Of a stretch of DNA of 64,000 nt, positions 58,337 through 64,000 are shown piece after piece. The stretch is from Planctomycetaceae bacterium (GTDB lineage Bacteria > Planctomycetota > Planctomycetia > Planctomycetales > Planctomycetaceae), in NCBI GenBank assembly GCA_028284485.1, contig JANQRQ010000192.1, positions 1-64,000 on the forward strand, given 5' to 3'. How positions within the stretch are numbered: the stretch's first letter is position 1; every line of letters begins with the position of its first letter. Position numbers and translations under genes: made by a program. The notes beneath the pieces were generated by a model, which worked only from the letters and a program-made list of their open reading frames with translations, had not been told where the DNA came from and did no database searches.

Positions 58337-60022
58337 CTACCGAATATACCGAATCCGCGAGAAATCCGGAATGCGGATGTATCCCGTGTATTGGCCGACG
58401 CGGATTTTCCCGGGTTTCGAAGGAAGGTGGACCAAAAACGGCTTCCCTAGAAACATTTGCTCTCGGACGGCCGGATGCAACCAACTCCGGCTATCCAGCG
58501 AAATAGGACTATTGTCGCCCAGAACAAAGTATTCTCCCTCGGCCAGCAAATAGGGCTCGTCGACGCCGAAACGCGCTAGCCCACGCGTGTAATAAACATC
58601 GCGGTACAGCTTGAGAGAGTCAACTTCCGCATCGAGTTCCCATACCCCCAATCGCACCGGTCGACGCAGTTCGATTTTTTGCGGCAATGGTTTGCGTGAC
58701 CGCCAAGGAGCAAAAACCAATTCTCCATTGACGGTCAACATGAGTTGCCGGTCGAAAGTTGATATCTCGACCTGGGCCGGCCGAATCAAAACTTCTGGAG
58801 GCAGCGCAGCAATTCTGACCGCTGATTCGTTGCCATCAACGAATAACCGAATTTCGCGGCTTCCACAGTCGAAAACAACTTCGTAGAAATGACAGCCGTC
58901 ACGCATCTGGATCAGTAACTGCCCCTCGCCGCCCGCCACTTTGATTCGGGCAGACAACATTAAGTCTCGCACCGGCTGATGCACCGTATTCCCTCCGTCA
59001 CGGTTGTACCCGTAGACATCCCCGATGGGTGCGACATGCGATTCGGCCTCGAGTTTTCGCAACGCTGCCTGAAATGCCTCGTCGGAAGTTTGTTCGACCA
59101 AACGTTCAACGACATCGCTATTGAGCACTCCCGAGCAACGGAGGATTTTCGCATCCGGATCGTATTGAAGTGGCACAAACAACGATGTGGGAAGTTCGAC
59201 CTCTAACGGCCAGTCGTCCAGTGACACAGTGGTGGTATGTGTGCCTCCGGAACGAATCCAATGGCGATACGAAATCCAAGAGGGGCGTGATTCCTCATCG
59301 ATCTGCGGAGACGACGCTGCGATTTGAAAACCATTGTCGCTGCGTCTCCATCCTTCGCCGGCAATCCAGCGCGGCTGCCAACTCGAGTCTTCTTTTGGCT
59401 GAAAATCGAAATCGTATACGGGTATTCGGATGGCGCGTTGCTGCGAAAGCGATTTGCGTTGAATCGTACCATCCGCGAACACGTCGCCAGCGATCATTTG
59501 AATTCGTTCGCCGGAGCGACCGATCACTCGCTTCACATAGGCTTCTGTTGGTTTGTTGGGATTTCGAAAAACCACCACTTCCCAACGGCGAGGCTGGCGA
59601 AACATGTAAGCATTCTTCTGCACAAGAAGCTGGTCCCCTTCGTTCCGCGGAATTCCGGAGATATTAATGGAGTGCAAATTGCAGTTTGGGCACGAGACAT
59701 GGGTGTGAACATCGTCCCGCATCGCTTGGCCCGCCAAATCTCCATCGGAACGAGAGGGAGGCGACGGCATTGAAACTTCGTCGACCGCCACACCGTAGGC
59801 GAATCCGAATTCACACATCGGGCAGGTCACCCGCTTGTGATAACCAAGAAGCGACGGGGCCATTGACCCGGTCGAAATAATGTACCCCTCGACCTCAAAC
59901 GTGCGAAACAATGTGACGGCAATCGCCAGACAAATGACGGAATCAAAAATCTGGCGAATGCGGCTACTACCGGCATGTGGGACTTCAGAATCGGCTGATA
60001 GGCGAGAAGCAGTTATCGACAT
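58337..60022 (-). CDS. Second giant signal peptidase I with zinc ribbon and insertion
   Basis: A 561-aa paralogue of the preceding gene. Membrane helix about 25-40, catalytic Ser53 (ISTGSMAPSL), CPMC and CPNC pairs (67-114), catalytic Lys164 (AYVKRVIGRSGE), LGDNSPISLDSR at 501-512. A beta-rich insertion of about 305 residues lies between Lys and GDNS. Sequence blocks at the same positions show it arose by duplication with the 640-aa copy, but it has diverged a lot. The ATG at 60022 is chosen; the frame opens at a TTG (60031). Confidence 0.85.
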   Translation of the reverse strand: MSITASRLSADSEVPHAGSSRIRQIFDSVICLAIAVTLFRTFEVEGYIISTGSMAPSLLGYHKRVTCPMCEFGFAYGVAVDEVSMPSPPSRSDGDLAGQAMRDDVHTHVSCPNCNLHSINISGIPRNEGDQLLVQKNAYMFRQPRRWEVVVFRNPNKPTEAYVKRVIGRSGERIQMIAGDVFADGTIQRKSLSQQRAIRIPVYDFDFQPKEDSSWQPRWIAGEGWRRSDNGFQIAASSPQIDEESRPSWISYRHWIRSGGTHTTTVSLDDWPLEVELPTSLFVPLQYDPDAKILRCSGVLNSDVVERLVEQTSDEAFQAALRKLEAESHVAPIGDVYGYNRDGGNTVHQPVRDLMLSARIKVAGGEGQLLIQMRDGCHFYEVVFDCGSREIRLFVDGNESAVRIAALPPEVLIRPAQVEISTFDRQLMLTVNGELVFAPWRSRKPLPQKIELRRPVRLGVWELDAEVDSLKLYRDVYYTRGLARFGVDEPYLLAEGEYFVLGDNSPISLDSRSWLHPAVREQMFLGKPFLVHLPSKPGKIRVGQYTGYIRIPDFSRIRYIR

Positions 60023-60584
60023 CGCACACAACGACTGGGAGGCTGAACTTCGAACGAACGATGGAAGTTCGCTCGGTTGTGTTCACCGGTCTACTCAGGG
60101 TTGATATTCACACTCTTACGCAAAAACCAATGGTTGCAGCACCGATTCGTAGAAAGCCCATCTGTCATCCACGTATTGCGCTGGTTGAGCAATGGCTGCA
60201 CGGGATAACGGGCGAATAAAACCGGGACTGCGGACGGCTTCTCCAACGTATCACGCTGACTTGTGGCCGCGACATTCGCGTTTTGTTCTATGATAGCTAA
60301 TTCCCACGAGCCATAAACGAGCACGAGAAAAAGTACGCCGGTCTAGAATCAGAACAAATTATCACATCGACTCCTTCACGCCGGATCGACAACTTGGCCT
60401 GCATAGGGCGGATCGATCGACCGAAGTGGCGTGCGACTGGCAATCTTAGTGAAACACCCAAAGGAGGGAAACACGTTTGCGAGGCCGGCCGAAATTGGTC
60501 TTTCGCGTCTACCCGCTTCAAAGCCCGTTGATGCGTTCGGCCGAACCGAAACTCCTGCTCTTGCAAACCGTTTCGAAATCTGTG
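60023..60584. other. Intergenic region between lepA and signal peptidase, nothing recognised
   Basis: This 562-bp gap on the minus strand lies between the lepA stop and the second signal peptidase start. No supported gene is present. It should hold the promoter of the peptidase pair; no near-consensus element stands out. Confidence 0.4.
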
Positions 60585-62387
60585 CTAGTCCTCTTTTGTC
60601 GCATCCAGAACGGACAAAAACGCCTTTTGCGGGATTTCCACCTCGCCAAACTGCTTCATCCGCTTCTTGCCTTCCCGTTGCTTCGCCCACAGTTTGCGCT
60701 TTCGGGTAATGTCTCCACCGTAGCACTTTGCCGTGACATTCTTACGCAATGCCGAAATCGTTTCGCGGGCGATGACGCGGCTTCCAATGGCTGCCTGCAA
60801 TGCGATTTCGAATTGGTGCTTGGAAATTTCTGTCTTGAGTCGTTTGACCAAGCTTCGGCCACGCCGTTCTGCAGACGACCGGTGGACAATGGTCGACAGT
60901 GCATCGACACGTGTCCCTTTGACAAGAATATCGAGTTTGACCAAATCGGCGGGGCGAAAGCCGATGACCTCGTAGTCCATCGTTCCGTAGCCGCGCGTGG
61001 CACTCTTTAGTCGATCGTGCATGTCGTACACGATTTCGGCGAGTGGCAATTCGTAAGTCAGTTGTGCACGCTTCGGTCCCAGGAATTCGGTGGTTTTGTA
61101 AATTCCGCGCCGGTCTTCACACATTTGCATGATCACTCCGATGTTCTCACTCGGAACAATGAAGGTCACATGCGCAATCGGCTCGCGAAATTCTTCGATT
61201 TGACCGGCGTCCGGCACTTCCTGCGGATTATCAATTCGATTTGTTTCGCCGTCTCGCGTCATCAGTTCGTAGGTAACGTTGGGAGCTGTTTGAATGAGAT
61301 CGATATCAGCCTCGCGTTCCAACCGTTGCTGAATGATCTCCATATGCAGCATCCCCAGGAAGCCGCACCGAAATCCAAAACCGAGAGCGTCACTGGTCTC
61401 GGCAACGAAGCTGAAACTGGTATCGTTCAATCCCATTTTTTGAAGCTCTTCGCGAAGCTTTTCAAAGTCGGTGGCCTCGATCGGATACATCCCGCAGAAG
61501 ACCATTTGTTGAGGCGTTTGATAACCGGGCAGCGCAGCTGCGGGTAGACTCTGTGGATTTGCCACGGTATCGCCGACATGCACCGCCTCGAGTTCTTTGA
61601 TGCCGGTCAGCACATATCCGACCTGGCCAGGCCCTAACGACTTGCAGGGAGTCATTGCCGGTCGGAACTGGCCGATTTCGATCACCTCATGAGTCGAACC
61701 GGCCTTCATAAACTTGATCGTTTGTCCTTTTGAGATGGTACCTTCGACGATACGCACGTAGGTCATCACACCTCGATAGGCATCATACTTGCTGTCGAAA
61801 ACGAGCGCGCGAAGCGGTGCATCGGCCGATCCTGAGGGTGGGGGAATGCGAGTGACGATCGCCTCGAAGACACCTTCGATTCCAATCCCCTTTTTCGCGC
61901 TGATCTGGATCGCATCGTCGGGATCAAGGCCCAGAATTGTTTCGATTTCTTCAAGCACTTCGTCGACCCGGGTCACAGGCAGGTCGATTTTGTTGAGGAC
62001 GGGGATGATAGTCAGATCCGCCTCAATGGCTGCATAGGCATTGGCTACGGTTTGCGCCTGGACACCCTGAAACGCGTCCACCAAAAGCAGAGCGCCTTCA
62101 CAGGCCGCCAAGCTTCTGGAAACTTCATAGTGGAAGTCAACGTGACCGGGAGTATCGATCAGATTGAGTTCGAAACGACGACCTTCGTGAACATGGTTGA
62201 TTGCGACCGTGCGTGCTTTGACCGTAATTCCACGGTCACGCTCAATTTCCAGATCATCTAAGATCTGTTCCTTGAACTCGCGCTCGGTAATCGCTCCCGT
62301 CTTCAGCAGGAGCTGGTCAGCCAGAGTGCTCTTACCATGGTCGATGTGGGCGACGATGGAGAAGTTGCGAATCGATTGCGTGTCCAT
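60585..62387 (-). CDS. lepA: Elongation factor 4 (LepA), translation GTPase
   Basis: A 600-aa GTPase. G1 is IVAHIDHGKSTLADQ, G2/G3 blocks are IERDRGITVKA and IDTPGHVDFHYEVSRSLAA, and NKIDLP is G4. The C-terminal LepA-specific domain has GYGTMDYEVIGFRPADLVKLD and KCYGGDITRKRKLWAKQREGKKRM (its start is quoted only as a marker). It remodels stalled ribosomes. Its position upstream of signal peptidase mirrors the lepA-lepB operon of other bacteria. Confidence 0.96.
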   Translation of the reverse strand: MDTQSIRNFSIVAHIDHGKSTLADQLLLKTGAITEREFKEQILDDLEIERDRGITVKARTVAINHVHEGRRFELNLIDTPGHVDFHYEVSRSLAACEGALLLVDAFQGVQAQTVANAYAAIEADLTIIPVLNKIDLPVTRVDEVLEEIETILGLDPDDAIQISAKKGIGIEGVFEAIVTRIPPPSGSADAPLRALVFDSKYDAYRGVMTYVRIVEGTISKGQTIKFMKAGSTHEVIEIGQFRPAMTPCKSLGPGQVGYVLTGIKELEAVHVGDTVANPQSLPAAALPGYQTPQQMVFCGMYPIEATDFEKLREELQKMGLNDTSFSFVAETSDALGFGFRCGFLGMLHMEIIQQRLEREADIDLIQTAPNVTYELMTRDGETNRIDNPQEVPDAGQIEEFREPIAHVTFIVPSENIGVIMQMCEDRRGIYKTTEFLGPKRAQLTYELPLAEIVYDMHDRLKSATRGYGTMDYEVIGFRPADLVKLDILVKGTRVDALSTIVHRSSAERRGRSLVKRLKTEISKHQFEIALQAAIGSRVIARETISALRKNVTAKCYGGDITRKRKLWAKQREGKKRMKQFGEVEIPQKAFLSVLDATKED

Positions 62388-62696
62388 AGCCGCTGGTTAA
62401 TTTACCTCAAAATCCGCGAGAATGCCTTCCGGTCGGCGAGCAGGAATTGTTGGCCCTGAAAGCAATGCGGTCAAGTGTGGGAACTGTCCCGGCGTTCAAA
62501 TCCCCTAAACCAAGGGCGATTCCCGGCTTTTTGGTTGACAGATGGATCTCATTCCGCAACGATTATGGTGATCATACCTCGTTAGCCTCTCTGAGTCTCC
62601 AGTGCGATTGGACTGCACGAACGGCAGACCGTCACATACAAGGGATTGTTGTTCCTCCAGCGTAATATTCTCGCAATCGATTCGCGTAATGCGTTT

Positions 62697-63332
62697 GTGC
62701 CCATTTGTGAATTAGCACCTGTCATCGGTATCGTCGGTGGAGTTGGCTCTGGCAAGAGTTCCGTCGCCCGATGGTTGAATCAGCACCATTCAATTCCGGT
62801 CATTGACGGCGACCAAATCGGTCACGAAATCCTAAAATATTCCTCGGTTAAACAAAGAATTCAACAACGCTTTGGGACTGCAGTTTTCAACGAAGGCGGA
62901 GACATTAACCGGGCCAAGTTGGCTGATGTGGTTTTCGGCAGTCAACAGAAAAACCAACAAGCCAAGGCCGACCTGGAAAAGATTGTTCACCCTGAAATTC
63001 GAAAGGAAATAGAACGGCAAATTCACGACATCCGTACGCGGAAAACCGACTCGGCCATCATTTTGGATGCAGCAGTCATGCTGGAGGCCGGTTGGGACGA
63101 CCTGTGCGATTTCGTTGTCTTTGTCGAGGCGGACCAGCAACAGCGACTGCAGAGAGTTTCGCAGTCTCGGGGTTGGGATTCGTCTGAATGGAAATCCCGC
63201 GAGGAAAGTCAAGTCAAACTCGAGGCAAAGCAAAAGGCATCGTCGGCTGTCGTTAAAAACTCTGGCACGCTCGAAGAGGCCGGCAATCAATTCCTACAGA
63301 TTCTGACGCAATGGAATCGGGCTGAAACCTGA
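62697..63332 (+). CDS. coaE: Dephospho-CoA kinase
   Basis: Last step of coenzyme A synthesis: phosphorylation of dephospho-CoA. A 211-aa P-loop kinase with [23 protein letters not shown] and the C-terminal [12 protein letters not shown] region. I prefer the GTG at 62697 because the P-loop family starts a few residues before the Walker A; the frame is open from a TTG at 62646. It is divergent from lepA. Confidence 0.9.
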   Translation: MPICELAPVIGIVGGVGSGKSSVARWLNQHHSIPVIDGDQIGHEILKYSSVKQRIQQRFGTAVFNEGGDINRAKLADVVFGSQQKNQQAKADLEKIVHPEIRKEIERQIHDIRTRKTDSAIILDAAVMLEAGWDDLCDFVVFVEADQQQRLQRVSQSRGWDSSEWKSREESQVKLEAKQKASSAVVKNSGTLEEAGNQFLQILTQWNRAET

Positions 63333-63414
63333 CTCGATTGTTCATCATGACACAACCCACTCGATTTGGAATTCTCCATCCTCTTTCCATCCCATCCAAT
63401 ACTTACCTAATGTC

Positions 63415-64000
63415 ATGAACGAGAACGAAATGACTTCGGAAGCACCCCAAAAAGCAGCCTTGAAAAGGCAGCAGGACCCACCGATCGAGCGATCGTCATT
63501 TCCGGCAGACGAACGCTATGAAGAAATCAAACGAGGCGACGTCCATATCGCCGACTTGCAGCGCAGAACGATGAAAGAACTGCTTCATCTCGCGCGACAG
63601 GAGCAGCTTTCGGAATATACCGGCCTAAAGAAACAAGATCTGATCTTCAAGATTCTCAAAGAGCGGACCAAACTGAACGGTTTGATGTTCGGTGAAGGCA
63701 CCTTGGAGATTCTGCCGGACGGCTTTGGGTTTTTGAGAAGCCCCGATTATCACTACCTTCCCTGTCCGGATGATATTTATGTCTCCCCGAGCCAGATTCG
63801 AAGGTTCGGCTTACGGACCGGCGCAACTGTTGCCGGTCAAATCCGCCCACCTAAGGAGAACGAAAGATACTTCGCCCTGCTGCGTGTGGAAGCGATCAAC
63901 GGTCAGGACCCGAACTTGCTAACAGGGAAGGTCTTCTTCGATGATTTGACGCCTCTGCATCCCAATACGCGGTTGCAGCTGTCGAATGATCCCAATGAGC
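63415..64000 (+). CDS. rho: Transcription termination factor Rho, 5-prime part
   Basis: Truncated by the window end (195 codons seen). After a charged N-terminus (Lys/Gln/Pro-rich) come the Rho N domain ([20 protein letters not shown]) and the RNA-binding cold-shock fold. That fold shows [38 protein letters not shown] and [18 protein letters not shown]. The ATPase domain must follow outside. An alternative ATG is at 63430. Confidence 0.95.
   Translation, partial: MNENEMTSEAPQKAALKRQQDPPIERSSFPADERYEEIKRGDVHIADLQRRTMKELLHLARQEQLSEYTGLKKQDLIFKILKERTKLNGLMFGEGTLEILPDGFGFLRSPDYHYLPCPDDIYVSPSQIRRFGLRTGATVAGQIRPPKENERYFALLRVEAINGQDPNLLTGKVFFDDLTPLHPNTRLQLSNDPNE

Overview
The window looks like a chromosome segment of a planctomycete (class Planctomycetia; I cannot fix the family). 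The reasons are: a B12-dependent ribonucleotide reductase; DUF1573-type and DUF6677-like proteins; very large zinc-ribbon signal peptidases; many weak Shine-Dalgarno sequences with TTG and GTG starts; many hybrid histidine kinases; and a moderate GC content judged by eye. I saw no tRNA, rRNA, CRISPR array, insertion sequence or prophage. Most of the window is dense core and conserved accessory gene content.

Layout. 1-438: REP-like repeats and the nrdJ terminator. 439-4302: nrdJ (minus strand) with a promoter overlapped by a helically phased array of three NrdR-like boxes, then an AT-rich stretch and a possible structured RNA. 4303-4962: ribB. 5708-13724: a plus-strand terpenoid-looking operon. 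It contains a fusion of a catalytically degenerate DXS-like (transketolase-fold) part with a class I terpene synthase domain, a 1041-aa membrane HK-REC-HK kinase, a REC-HK protein with ATGA overlap, and ispH. 13981-15258: FadL-type porin. 15763-17556: a second hybrid kinase. 17649-25573 (minus): kdgK and a nuoJKLMN block (the membrane arm of complex I only) in which several residues essential for proton channels appear replaced. 25692-28811: thioredoxin-like protein, DegT-family aminotransferase, CobW-family GTPase. 28853-32335 (minus): RbsA-like double ATPase, AhpC/TSA-like protein, FtsX-type permease. 32545-34662: DnaJ/CbpA, a membrane protein, rnpA and yidD. 34731-35954: proline-rich putative lipoprotein. 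36381-39867 (minus): the classical rpsB-tsf-pyrH-frr translation block. 40710-41738: DUF1573 protein. 41869-45123 (minus): ferrous iron uptake (feoA, feoA, feoB and a Cys-rich partner) with an upstream palindrome. 45480-50455: a 2-hydroxyacid dehydrogenase, an M20 amidohydrolase, a YbdK-like ligase and a short UvrC. 50740-55258: secreted and membrane proteins, aldo/keto reductase, FAD oxidoreductase. 55280-62387 (minus): lptB, two giant signal peptidases I and lepA. 62697-64000: coaE and the start of rho.

The best candidate for an undescribed system is 5708-13724. A DXS-like region that has lost the thiamine-diphosphate motif, the catalytic glutamate and both conserved histidines is fused to a domain with an intact DDxxD and an N-x3-T-x3-E (NSE-type) motif. 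The fusion is encoded with ispH, the last enzyme of the MEP pathway, and two signalling kinases. I infer a terpene made under kinase control. The degenerate DXS part would act as a regulatory or scaffolding module and ispH would supply C5 precursors. Other points worth attention are the paired signal peptidases with large extracytoplasmic insertions, the degenerate complex I arm, and the NrdR-box array.
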